Assembly: GCA_011032825.1 (NCBI GenBank)
Contig: JAADJZ010000012.1
Coordinates: 1 to 64,000 of the forward strand
Origin: Massariosphaeria phaeospora
Taxonomy: Eukaryota > Ascomycota > Dothideomycetes > Pleosporales
Length of the DNA stretch: 64,000 nucleotides
Direction: 5' to 3'
In this document: in pieces, positions 31,773-42,138 of the stretch
How the letters are laid out: each line of letters starts with the position of its first letter
Numbering within the stretch: the first letter of the stretch is position 1
Notes under the pieces: generated by a model
What the model was told of the DNA's origin: nothing
The model's input: only the letters and a program-made list of their open reading frames with translations
Databases searched by the model: none
Program-made: the position numbers and the translations under genes

Positions 31773-33190
31773 CTAAAAAGCAGTAGCTTTAACAGTACAA
31801 ACGCAACTATTTAGCTTAACTTTAGCATTAAATTTTTTATTAAAGTTAGTATATTTATTGTGTAGGTAGAGGTGCGCGCTGTAGAAAGCATATTAGCAAC
31901 TAAAAACCAAATTAGCGCTTTGCTACACTTTAAAAAGCTATAACACATACTTATTAAGCGTTTTAAAAATGTTCTTGCAAGTCTTGCTTATTTTTATTAT
32001 AGCAAGTTTTACTTTATCGTTAGTATACGCTTTAAACTAGCAAATAGTTTTAAAAACTTTTTTTTTAATTTTAAGCGCGCTAGGGGATAGAAGCTTGTAA
32101 GCAAAGTTAAAAACAACTACAAAAAAACTCTTGTTGCGAACTTTCTTTAGAGCAAGCACAACTTTTTTTAACTTATTCTAAAGCTCTTTTAGTACTTTAT
32201 ATAAAATTAAAATAGCTTATAACATTTCAAACTAGTTTAGATACGCACTAAACAATAGTTTTAGTTTGTATTAAAACACTAGAAGCATTTTAAATGCCTA
32301 TGCTTTTTGCTTTTGTTGTTTTTAACAATTTACTTTTAGTACAAACGCTTGTTAAAATTGTTAACAATAAGCATGCAGCATTTTACTTAGCTTAAGTAAC
32401 AATACTTTTTATTGCTTTAGAACGCAACGCAACGCGCGCAAAAGTGCACTATAAAGTTGCTATTATCTAGAATGTTATTACTAACTCTAGTAATGTTTAT
32501 GTTAGCTAGTAAAGAATTAAAGTAGCTAAAAAAAAGCTAACGCGAGCTAATATGCAGAAAAGAAACTGCTAGTTACATCGTTAGCTACTAAACACTCTAC
32601 AATAGCCTATTATAACCTAGATTAACTTACTTAACCTAACGTTAACTAATTTTCAAATCTAAGAATTTAGCAAAGTTAATGTAAAAATAAAAGTTTAAAA
32701 AAGCTAGTACGAGCTATAAAAAAACTATAGGCAGCACTTGCTACTAGGCCGAAAATTCGCTAGATTCTACTAGCAGTACACTTTACTACTAGCTTTACTA
32801 AAAAAAACTTTACTACTTTTTTACTTTAACTTTACTTAAGTTTGTACTAGTTCGAAGCATTAGTATAAAGCTCTAGAAAGCTATTCTGCTTTACAATAGC
32901 GCATATAAGCTTTTATTAAAAAATTTCAAACTAAGTTAGCTTACAAAACGTTTAAGCCTTTAGAAAAAAAAATATAAAGCTAAGTAGCTTTACGTGTTTG
33001 TTTTTTTTCGATTAATAGCTACTATAGGCTATAACGAGCTAAACTAGTTCTTTGCAAAGCTTTTAAAAGTACCTCGCATTGAATTGCTACTAAAATAGCA
33101 ATTCGTTTCTTTTATACGAATATACTATCTTTATTACTATACTATTAATCTATTTTAAGTGCTATTAAACCTACGATTAAACGTAGTCTT
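31773..33190 (+). other. degraded AT-rich sequence with untraceable coding remnants
   Basis: Suppressing stops on the plus strand gives long Lys/Gln/Phe-rich stretches (for example around 32440-32560 and 32880-33060) suggestive of an old RIP-mutated coding region, but no motif identifies the family. No terminal repeats or target duplications were found. It could be part of the gypsy element or of another transposon. Confidence 0.35.
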
Positions 33191-33854
33191 ATAGTTTCTA
33201 TTAACGCGTAAATAGTTTTTAATTGTTTTAAAGTACAGCTGTGTACTTTGCTACTACTTTTTGCACTAAAAACGCCGTAGTAGTTAAAAACTCTAAGCAA
33301 TACGCTTAAATTTAGATTGCAATTAAAGCTTATTACTACTAAGCTTAGTTTCTCTTTATCGTTTTTAAAGAATAGAGTTAACTAGCTTGTTAAAAAGTTC
33401 TACTAGATAGCCTATTAAGTTAAGCTAATGCGTAATCAAATCTCTAGCTTTAAAAAAACTATTAAAGAAGCAATAAAAAGAAAATTACAAAAACAAAAGC
33501 AAATTTAAACAAGTAGTACAATAGAGTATAGTAATAAATTAGCGCAAGTAGCTACTAAAGCGTCTACAGCGCTTTAGCTATTAGAAAAAGCGCGTAGTAA
33601 AAAGAGTTATAAAAGAGCACAACTAGCTTTACGGCGCTGTAAAAATTGTAGTAATACAAAGCATAATACTCAAATCTACTAAAAGAATATAGAAAAAGCT
33701 TTTGAATCTAGAGCTAGCACAACGTACGCAGGTTCCTTGTTCAATAGCAATTAATTTAATATTCTTTGAAATAAGTTAGTTGTGCCAAGCAATTTTGAGT
33801 TACTTAGTAGCTTAGGTTATTTAGTAGTTTAAGTTACTCGGTAGTGCTTTACGT
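33191..33854 (+). mobile_element. pogo family 3, copy b, 5'-truncated
   Basis: Inverse orientation to copy a. Similarity begins near 33190 (TTTCTATTAACGCG against TTTCTATCAACGCG in copy a) and runs to the terminal repeat ending at 33854, followed by TA. The knuckle region RCKNCSNTKHN is readable near 33640. The other two thirds and the left terminus are missing, so it cannot move by itself. Confidence 0.75.
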
Positions 33855-33878
33855 TAATAAATAAATGTAATAAATATA

Positions 33879-35742
33879 ATGTACTTTACGAATTAGCTAA
33901 ATACACAAGTTAGCTAAACACTTTTGCTAAGCTCCTACCAAAACTACTCTATTTTAGCGCAAAACAGCTTACTTTAGTCTTGTATAGAACAATGCAACTT
34001 AAGATATTATTTAAAGTTTACTTTTACTACTTGCTTATACGTACGCAAGTTATGCTTAGTTTAATTGCACTACTCGCATTGCTTTTAAGTTAGCTTACTT
34101 TCTTTAGCGCGCACTTGCGTTTTTAGCTTTTTTTTATTACTACGCGCTCTAAACTCTTTTAAAGCAGTGAAACAAGCTTTATTTTTAACTATTAAAGTTT
34201 TTTCTACTTAAACTCGCTTTCTTTTATGCGATCTACGTTGCGTAGCAGCTTTATTTGCTACTTAAAGCTTTGTAATTTTTTTTTGCGCTAACACTAGCTT
34301 GTACGCAATAATTGCTGCTTTTTTTAAAACTTTTTTAAAGGCTTTTACTATAGACGTTAGTAAGCTATTTACATACTTCTAAATTCTTGCCTTTACAAAC
34401 GTTAATTGCAACTTAAATTTAAAAGTATTGCTTAGAGTTTGCAACTACTAGGGCTTGTTGTTAATAAGTAGTAGTAGTAATAAAGTACGCAACTAGACGT
34501 CAAAAGCTGTTATAACCTATTCTAAGTTAAATAAAACTAATTTAGCGCTTTGAAACTTTTTTTAGATATTACTAAAAGTAATTGCTACATTATAAGCGCG
34601 TATAAAGTATAGTAAATACTTAAGTTTTGTAATGTAAGTAATCTAGTTGCGCATAAGATTTTTAGCTTAGCGCTTGTACGCTTTTTTAAAAAAAGCAAAA
34701 CAACTTATATTAAAAAGCTGCAAAAAGTGCGATAAATGCAAAAGTATGCAAATAGTAATAATCTTGTTTTTCTTGTAGTACTACTAGAAATCAAGCGAGT
34801 TGTAGCTCTTATAGCTATTAATAATAAAAAGCTAATAAAAGCTTACAACTTTTTTCTTTGTATGCTCGTTAAAGTACTTTAACTACTACAGCTTAAGCTT
34901 ATTTATTGTCTAGCCGTTTTTAGAAACTGCAATAACTTAGTTTTAAAGTAGATTTTTTTTCTTGTACTAAGCAAAGAAGTAATAGCAGCTCTTAAAAATA
35001 ATAAAAAGTAAAATAGCTTACTTTGTTGCGTTAATGCTTTAGATAACTATTGTTTACTTTCTATTGCTTTACTATATTGCCTTTAGCTATCTTTGTTTCT
35101 CTAAAGCTATAACAACTGCTTTAGTTAATATCTAGCCTATAATAAAGCCTAACTTGTTAAAGTTATACGTATTTTTATTCTAGATACTATACTTAGCTTT
35201 TATATTAGCTACTAGGCGAAACTAGCTCTAAATAACTTCTAGATTCTCGCAAAGCGCTTTTTTGTAATTGTACTTGCGATTAAACTTTATTGTAAACTCA
35301 AAGCAGTGCTTAACCTACGTACTAAGCTAGTTTAAGCTAACTTAGCCTAAATTGCGCTTTGCGCGCAAAGAATTGGCTATATTAGCTATAGCTACAAGCT
35401 TAAAGAAAAATCTGCGCGTAATAAGCTTAAGTATATGCTCAACAACTACTTTCTTTTTAAGCTTAGTTAGATTCTTTAATTTAAGCTAGCAATTTACTTG
35501 TAAAAGCTATTTAGCGCGTTAATTGCTTAGTGTTGTATAAAAAACATTGTAGATAGCTGCAGCGCGTTGCTAAAATAGTATTGCGTTTTGTTTAAAAGCT
35601 TAAAAAGCAAGCTGTATTTAACGTTCGTTAGAGAAGTTTATTTAGTATTGTTGTTAAAGCATTACGTAGAAAAGTAGTTTTGGTAGAAACTTAGCAAAAG
35701 TATTTGGTTAACTTCTGTATTCGGCTAACTCGTAAAGTACGT
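33879..35742 (-). mobile_element. Fot1-like family 1, copy e
   Basis: 1864 bp with TA at 33877-33878 and 35743-35744; the left end reads ATGTACTTTACGAATTAGC (the first C changed to T). The transposase pseudogene is on the minus strand and is as degraded as copies a and b. The knuckle region lies near 34020-34080. The right TA is shared with the foldback element that follows immediately. Confidence 0.88.
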
Positions 35743-35744
35743 TA

Positions 35745-36654
35745 ACGTACCTCACGGGTAGTCGGGCCACACGGGTTCGCGGGACACTTTTGCCAAGCAA
35801 ATTATCTAATATTATAACTTTAATACCTTTCTTAATAGTAGGCCTATTAGAATAATTTATACACTGTTTTAAAGCTCTAAGCTAGAACTTTAAAATCTAC
35901 TAAAAATTACCTAAATAGGCTAAGTACTACTAGAGTTTTTAAAGTTTAAAGATAAAGAGCTCGCTTAAGCTCTATACCTAGTATCTAGTAGAATTCTACT
36001 ATAATAAACTTTTATATTCTAAAATATTCTTATTTATACTATATATTAAAGTACTAGAGAGTTTTATAGCGTGTAGCCTAAGATTAAAGCTACTAGATAG
36101 GTTAGAAAGTAGTTTACTTTCTTTATACTAGCTAAGTATAAATATCTATATATAACTATTAAAACCTAATGTAAAACTACTTAATAATTTAGTACTTAGT
36201 ATAATTATACTATATAAGCTTTAAAAAAGTAGTATTATTTAGAGTTATAATAGTACTAATACTTTATACTTAGTAGGTTTTATATATAAACTCTAATTCT
36301 ATCTAATAGCTTTGATTCTAAGCTATATACTATATAACTTTCTAGAACTCTAACTTACAGTATAAATAAGAATATTTTAGAATATAAAAGTTTATTATAG
36401 TAGAATTCTACTAGATACTAGGTATAGAGCTTAAGCGAGCTCTTTATCTTTAAACTTTAAAAACTCTAGTAGTACTTAGCCTATTTAGGTAATTTTTAGT
36501 AGATTTTAAAGTTCTAGCTTAGAGCTTTATAACAGTGTATAAATTATTCTAATAGGCCTACTATTAAGAAAGGTATTAAGGTTATAATATTAGATAATTT
36601 GCTTGGCAAAAGTGTCTCGCGAACCCGTGTAGCCCGACTACCCGTAAGGTACGT
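35745..36654. mobile_element. foldback element with Fot1-like termini, 910 bp
   Basis: Begins ACGTACCTCACGGGTAGTCG; the first 54 bp are identical to the left terminal repeat of family 1 copy d at 23054. TA flanks at 35743-35744 and 36655-36656. The left arm 35745-36039 and right arm 36360-36654 are inverted repeats of 295 bp with no length difference; the few mismatches are mostly C/T. The 320-bp spacer is AT-rich and non-coding. It is probably a non-autonomous element mobilised by the family 1 transposase. A TA-rich run such as TATATAACTATTAAAACC lies in the spacer. Confidence 0.9.
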
Positions 36655-37005
36655 TACATAAAAAACTTAATATTAATATAAGTTGTAAATATTATGTAAA
36701 ACTTAACTACAACTCTAAGCTTTAACTACTTTAACTCAACTCTAACCTAAGCTGCTTAGTAACTAGCGCAGGTTAAGGCTAAAGTTGAGTTGGGGTCTGA
36801 CGTAAGCTAACTCAACTCTAACCCAACCTCTACCTATTTACTAGCCTATTCAAGCTAATCTTACTCGTAACTAAATCTTGTTGCTGGGTGTCTAGGAAAT
36901 GAGAAAGCGCGAGGTGTCTCGAGAAAGCATAGACATAGACTTCGAGACGATGTTTCATGATGAAGCGAAGAGAGCGAAAAGATGGGATTCATAGCGGATC
37001 TCCGC

Positions 37006-37857
37006 TCAACGTAGCGTGACGGGAACAATGCCAGCCACTGCCTTTCCCTCGCTGTTTCGTATGCTAGGGTCCGCACCGTGCTCTAGCAGCCATTCAATAA
37101 CCGCATCTCTTCTGTAGTAGGTGGCAGTATGGAGTGCAGTTCCAAGTGGTCCGAAGGGTGGCTGAGTATCGAAGCATTCGTTCAAATCGGCGCCGTACTG
37201 TAATAACAGTTTGAGGACTTTGATACGACCGTGTTCAGCAGCCACACGTGCCGCACCTGACCCAGCCACAATAGCGCCATGTTTGAGCAGACACTCGACG
37301 ATTTTGGATGAAGCAGTACGACACGCCTGATAAAGGACGGTGCCTGGCCCGTGAGCTTTCGCAATCCAAGGACAGTTCGGATCTACACCCCTCTCCATCA
37401 TGTATTGCATGAGAGGCAGATAGGTGTTGCAAGGGGGCTTTTCACCGAAGGGTCCACCGTCGCTGGCAAGCATAAGAATGGTAAAACCCGGAGAGAGATA
37501 ACGTGTGAAGATGTTGGGATCAAGGACTTCGAGTTTGCGTATGAGTGGCAGGGCACTTTTGTCTAATGCACGCATGATGACTTCGGTGGTGAGCATCGCG
37601 TCGACCTTGACGTCCTGTTTTTGGCCGAACTTGAGGAGTGTCTCAACCATTGTATCGTCATCGGCTCTTACAGCTGCCACGAGCATTCGCTCCAAATTGA
37701 GCTTGTTTAATCGGTAGCAGCCATCGTCCACGACCTTTTCGTGGCTCAGTGCTACTTCCACTGCCGCAGGTTGCTGGAGTGCGTTGAGTAGCTGCTCGTG
37801 GTCGCTATTTTTGCATAGAGCAATGAGGTCTTTAGAGGACCAAGACGAGGCGGCCAT
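37006..37857 (-). CDS. ankyrin-repeat protein, 283 residues
   Basis: Single exon from the ATG at 37857. The N-terminal half (residues 1-150) is helical with weak repeat character. From about residue 165 three to four ankyrin-type repeats are clear: GTVLYQACRTASSKIVECLLKHG, ARVAAEHGRIKVLKLLLQYGADL, and GTALHTATYYRRDAVIEWLLEHGADP, with the usual A.....V..LL..GA pattern. Ankyrin repeats mediate protein binding; no enzymatic domain accompanies them, so the role is unknown. It is the first gene to the right of the AT-rich block, with its stop about 160 bp from the transposon end, and it shows no frame damage. Confidence 0.82.
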   Translation of the reverse strand: MAASSWSSKDLIALCKNSDHEQLLNALQQPAAVEVALSHEKVVDDGCYRLNKLNLERMLVAAVRADDDTMVETLLKFGQKQDVKVDAMLTTEVIMRALDKSALPLIRKLEVLDPNIFTRYLSPGFTILMLASDGGPFGEKPPCNTYLPLMQYMMERGVDPNCPWIAKAHGPGTVLYQACRTASSKIVECLLKHGAIVAGSGAARVAAEHGRIKVLKLLLQYGADLNECFDTQPPFGPLGTALHTATYYRRDAVIEWLLEHGADPSIRNSEGKAVAGIVPVTLR

Positions 37858-38673
37858 AGATTGTAGTAAGAAGTGCGGTCGAATCGTAATACCCGTAGTT
37901 CAGGATGCTCATGCGAGAGCCTGGATTCGGCCTAGGTATTGGTAGGATATGTAGTAACCAAGGTGTTGGTGATGCTGGTATGGTATGGAATGTATGGGTC
38001 TTTCGTTGGCATCTCGAACTTTTAATAAGCCAGGTGCAAGGCTGTGCCGCAACCTAAACACTACGTGGCTGGTTTCATCAAGGCGGCGTAGCTCAAAGAA
38101 TGCCCCGGCATCCGGAATCGTGTCGCGCGTAACCATGGCCCGTGCACTGCAACGCCTCTTGATGCGCATGGTACGTGAGAGCCTCCAATCTGCATCCCAG
38201 ACCGCGAAATTTGTCTAGAACTAATCGTGTCGTGTCCTGTTGTACTTGGAACAGGTAGGATGGTATCGCCTCACTCACCTTGACAACTCTCGACGCCTGA
38301 GCATAGACGTCGACGACGTGCAAAACGAAACAATGGAAACAATCCTCCAAAATTGCAGTATGGTCACTCCATAAGGGTCTCAGCTCGTCGATTTGGACAA
38401 TGTGGCATACTCATGGTCTTCCTACTTTGAGAGAACGTGTTGCGAAGCCGCACCGCCCATATACAACGTGTCGACAGCTGCAGCAAATAGTCTTAAAAGA
38501 GATGCTGCGCTTCTGGGTTACCTTTATCATTCGCTCTTGCCAATCTCAACTTCAGTATACTGCCAATATCTCCTTGGTGTCGTTTTACCTATCTCTCTCC
38601 CTGGCATTGGTAGCTTGCATTCTTTCGACCATCCTTCCACTCCTTAGAAGACTGCATTTTCTATCTCTTCAGC
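37858..38673. other. 816-bp intergenic stretch
   Basis: Lies between the starts of two divergent genes. Several overlapping short frames on both strands (37909-38350 minus, 38393-38756 plus) have no motif and contradict each other. The last 100 bp before 38674 are pyrimidine-rich, as is common upstream of fungal start codons. Nothing else is supported. Confidence 0.5.
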
Positions 38674-39974
38674 ATGTTTGGCAATTCTATTGTACCAACA
38701 TTGGCCGCCACGGTCCTATCATCCTTGGGTTTTGTAGCCTATGCAGCGAACACTAGGGCTATTCCATGTGCAATTGGCTCCGGCAATGACAATGGTTGCT
38801 CGTATTGTCACGAAGACAAAGCTATTGAAGTGACATCTTGGAAACAGGCCACAGCGCATCCAGATTTTTAACTAGAGGATGCTCCATCTAAAACCGGTGG
38901 CGGTTATGATGTGTGGTGGGTACGTATCACTTCCCATCGCAAAACTTACCTACACCTTCAAGGTCACAAGCTAATCCATTTGTGTTAGAATATCGAACAG
39001 CCAGGTGAAGGCTGCCGGACTCTTCTTTTTGAGCCACATAGCACTGACAAGGGCGGTATTGATGCAATGAAATCTGGAAATGTGGTCCTTTCAGTCGCTC
39101 ACGGCGGGTGCTATTTCGCCCATGTTGGTTCCCGTGGTATCTCGGCTAGAGCCTGTTGTTGGGGCGATTGCCTGGCTGTGGGCGCAATTCCAGGCAAGAG
39201 GAAGCGCTCTCTGCCATCGAGCAGAGTTATACGTTCCTCGCACACCACAAAGACTAGACGTGTTTTTCGGGAGGAAGTGAAGGGCTGGAATGAGGTGGAA
39301 ACTCGAGACTGGCAAAATGGAAATCCGTACGCCTCCAGCCCAGAGGATCCCAAGCCTCTCATCATGGTGAGCCTTTTGTATACCGCTCGCATGATTTTAT
39401 TTGACCTTTAAATGTAGTGCTCCAAGGCTAAGCCCATCGGCTATAGTTACACCAAGGCTGGTGCGCAACAAGTTAGCGGCAAGTCGCTGAACTGCAACGG
39501 CGGCGTGGGCTGCGACATCTCGCATTCCTTTACCGTTTCCGTCTCTACATCCGTTTCAAACGAGAAGACAACTACTCTTACCCAATCCAACGGCGTATCG
39601 GTTAGCGTGAACGCTGGGGTTATGATGGCCGTCACGGCCACAACGACGGTTGGATACAACCATGACTGGGCTAAAGCAGTCTCGGATTCCCTGGGAATGT
39701 CTACTACAGACACGGTCACTACAACCCATTCGCTGAGTATTGGTCTCGTTGGGGGGATGACTTTCAATGGTAAGAATAACTACGTCTCTAACACAATATG
39801 GATATATCATGTATGTGCTAACTATCACTGGCAGCCTGGTGGACGCCGACCCTCAGATGTCAGTCCTTCAAGACAATGTGCAATGAAGTTGAACAGATGA
39901 TCGAGAAGTGTGAGCCTGTGTTTGACAGCTCGGGTGAACCAGCTGGCGATCACGGTGTCATGGTTGTCGGCTAG
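38674..39974 (+). pseudogene. putative secreted Cys-containing protein with an in-frame stop
   Basis: Four exons fit: 38674-38919, 38989-39366, 39418-39769 and 39835-39974, with introns of 69, 51 and 65 bp having GTACGT, GTGAGC and GTAAGA donors and TAG/CAG acceptors; all phases agree. The N terminus is a signal peptide (hydrophobic VPTLAATVLSSLGFVAYA), followed by a Cys-rich segment. Exon 3 is a Ser/Thr/Val alternating stretch (residues near SFTVSVSTSVSNEKTTTLTQ and later TTDTVTTTHSLSIG), reminiscent of the beta-hairpin region of aerolysin/ETX-like pore-forming proteins; this resemblance is weak and an inference. Codon 66 (38869-38871) is TAA within exon 1. Either the gene is dead in this strain, or the stop is read through (it is followed by CTAG). 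The gene could also simply be an uncharacterised small secreted protein. Confidence 0.6.
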
Positions 39975-40788
39975 AGGATCAGATGCGCCACACGGAGGAA
40001 TCATAACTGCTGGGCTTGAGTTTCACGACTGTGAAGAGATGTCAGGGACAGCGTCAAAATAGTCCCTAATACACAACATTGGCTTGTGCAGCTTTACATA
40101 CCTTATAGTGTTATCCTACAGTGGGTCTAGATCAGGTTGAGGCTATACTCCGCTATTGATCAGACGAATCACCTCATACATTTCTTTCTTTTTGTCTACA
40201 CACTCTTTCGATATCAAGGTTATACGACGAAACCAGTCATTAAAGGGTGTACGAAAGCTCATTATAACAACGTGACTGTTGACCGACTAGATTTGGCCTC
40301 CGGACTATCAAGTTCTAATGCTCGTACTAGCAGATTATCACAGCCAATCGCGATGCACGAGCCGTCATAGTCATGCTCTATGACGACATAGAGGTAGAAA
40401 TGGCCGGCCGAGAGATGCCTCATCGTTTGTCCGCATTGCGTACCAGCATCAATAATTCTGACGAACAATAAGATTATTCCCATAGGAGTCGCAAACTTCA
40501 ACTCTGGCAGATGCGATCCGATCTATGCGAGGCATCTTCGTTTTTGGATCAACATTGAAGCTCTTCGACAGGTCGTCACTCAAATAACACGCCTATCCTA
40601 CGTACTCAAAGTGCGGGGCCTGTATTTGGCTGGCTTACTCTGTACCAACCTGTTATCTCAAGAGGACACTTTATAATCGCTTGCGTTATTACTCGCCATA
40701 TCGCTCGACCTGCTATTTGATATCAAGCCCGAACATACCGAGACCTTTTACAGCGACCGTTGATGCTCGTCGTGGAAGATAATGAAAG
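39975..40788. other. 814-bp intergenic stretch
   Basis: Contains the 3' region of the secreted-protein gene and the promoter of the methyltransferase gene. Short frames at 40137-40370 (+) and 40262-40501 (-) oppose each other and lack motifs. I see no repeat or RNA gene. Confidence 0.5.
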
Positions 40789-41787
40789 ATGTCATCCCCA
40801 AATACAACGCCGCCTTCAACCTCCAAACTCTCCCTCTCCACACTTCTCAATGCCACTCCGCTCACCGCCCTAACTTTCGACGGCGGCCTAGCCACCCACC
40901 TCACCACCCTCGGCGCCGAGCTGCACCCCCGCCTCTGGTCCGCCTCCTGCCTCCTCACCCACCCCTCACTCATCCACGCCACGCACCTCGCCTACTACCG
41001 CTCCGGCGCCAACATCGCCACCACAGCATCCTACCAAGCGTCTCCCCGCGGCCTAACGCAATACCTAAACCTCCTTGACTCGGAGGCGCACGCCGTAGTC
41101 AAGAAGAGCGTAACGCTCGCACAAGAGGCGCAGAAAGAGTACTTGAAATCACTGGATGGGCAGGCGAGGAGGGGGAGAGAAGGGAAGTTACTGGTGGCGG
41201 GCAGTGTAGGGCCGTATGGAGCGTTTCTGGCGGATGGCAGTGAGTACCGGGGCGACTACACGCTCGAAAAGGACGCGCTGGAAATATTTCATCGGCCAAG
41301 GATAGCTGCGTTGGTTGAAGCAGGCGTGGACGTGCTGGCCTGCGAGACTATACCCTCGCTCCGCGAGACCGAGGCCCTAGCCGAGCTACTACACCGAGAG
41401 TTCCCTCAAACAGAAGCCTGGTTTTCATTCACGCTGCGGGACGCTGAGCACATTAGCGATGGGACGCTTCTCTCCCGCGTTCTGGAAGTGCTAGACGGGT
41501 GCGAGAACGTCGTAGCGGTGGGTGTAAACTGTGTGAGCGAAGAAGTGGCGCTGGATGCGATTCGGCACTCAGTGAAACTGACACAGAAACCACTTGTTGT
41601 GTATCCGAACTCGGGCGAGCAATGGGATGCAAAGGAAAGGGTTTGGCACGGTGCAAGGACGGAAGGGGTGCAGTTGGCAGAGCGGACGAGGCAATTTTGG
41701 GAGGCGGGGGCGCGGGGTATTGGAGGGTGCTGTCGGACGACGCCGGACGATATTAGGGTCATTGCAGAGACGCTTCACACTATCTGA
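40789..41787 (+). CDS. homocysteine S-methyltransferase
   Basis: Single exon, 332 residues, from the ATG at 40789. Homocysteine methyltransferases move a methyl group from S-methylmethionine or S-adenosylmethionine to homocysteine to form methionine. Visible hallmarks are the N-terminal LTFDGGLATHLTTLG, TTASYQAS near residue 83, ACETIPSLRE near residue 186, and the zinc ligands: Cys248 in GVNC and Cys314-Cys315 in GGCCRT. The length is usual for the Mht1/Sam4 group of fungi; which methyl donor is preferred cannot be decided here. The N terminus is Ser/Thr-rich and lacks an obvious targeting signal, so it is probably cytosolic. An overlapping start at 40782 is in another frame. Confidence 0.93.
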   Translation: MSSPNTTPPSTSKLSLSTLLNATPLTALTFDGGLATHLTTLGAELHPRLWSASCLLTHPSLIHATHLAYYRSGANIATTASYQASPRGLTQYLNLLDSEAHAVVKKSVTLAQEAQKEYLKSLDGQARRGREGKLLVAGSVGPYGAFLADGSEYRGDYTLEKDALEIFHRPRIAALVEAGVDVLACETIPSLRETEALAELLHREFPQTEAWFSFTLRDAEHISDGTLLSRVLEVLDGCENVVAVGVNCVSEEVALDAIRHSVKLTQKPLVVYPNSGEQWDAKERVWHGARTEGVQLAERTRQFWEAGARGIGGCCRTTPDDIRVIAETLHTI

Positions 41788-42138
41788 CTGGCAGGCCCAG
41801 ATGTCACATTGCAGTCTTACGATGACGAGTATCACTTTGTGAAGATTTTTCGCATTGGTATTGTAATGCAGCCCTATAAGGGATGGAGCCCGTTCAGCCA
41901 GGTACAAAACCATGCCGAACTAAGGACAGCCATAAGATCGTGCCGAAATAAGGACAGTCGTAAGACCATCCCGAAACAAGGACAGCCATAAAACCACGCC
42001 CAAATAAGGACAGCCATAGAACCATGCCGTAAAGGAGACATGCTCGTTTTCGGCAATGACGACTTGAGACGCCGTTAACACCTGATTCACCTATCCGGAC
42101 TCCATGCACATCCTTCGAAACTCCTACCCTAGCTTAAA
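41788..42138. other. intergenic stretch between convergent genes
   Basis: Joins the 3' ends of the methyltransferase and TAF5 genes. Apart from the 28-bp tandem repeat it shows no feature. Confidence 0.55.
41909..42019. repeat. 28-bp tandem repeat, about four diverged units
   Basis: Units at 41909, 41937, 41965 and 41993 (27 bp), consensus ACCATGCCGAAATAAGGACA plus GCCATAAG; a fifth partial unit follows at 42020. Each unit differs by two to four bases. The repeat lies between the 3' ends of the methyltransferase and TAF5 genes, where the transcripts converge. Confidence 0.88.

Larger units (their letters stand above)
33855..36848. mobile_element. hAT-like MITE-H2, second copy, split by two TA-targeting elements
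   Basis: Left piece 33855-33878 and right piece 36655-36848 match the interior and one end of the 393-bp copy at 31380 in reverse orientation; the terminus reads TATTTACTAGCCTA at 36848. The left end is lost at the junction with family 3 copy b. Between the pieces lie family 1 copy e and the foldback element. Its right terminus is the right edge of the second AT-rich block. The right piece keeps many C/G bases. Confidence 0.78.

Noticed and set aside
1..36848. CRISPR arrays, tRNA/rRNA genes or telomere repeats in the AT-rich blocks
   Set aside because: No regularly spaced identical repeats, no cloverleaf with A/B box sequences that I could identify, and no TTAGGG runs were seen.
38872..38920. 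Short intron spanning the in-frame TAA of the secreted-protein gene (donor near 38829, acceptor TTTTTAACTAG)
   Set aside because: The acceptor would put the following exon one base out of phase, and no branch site lies at a suitable distance.
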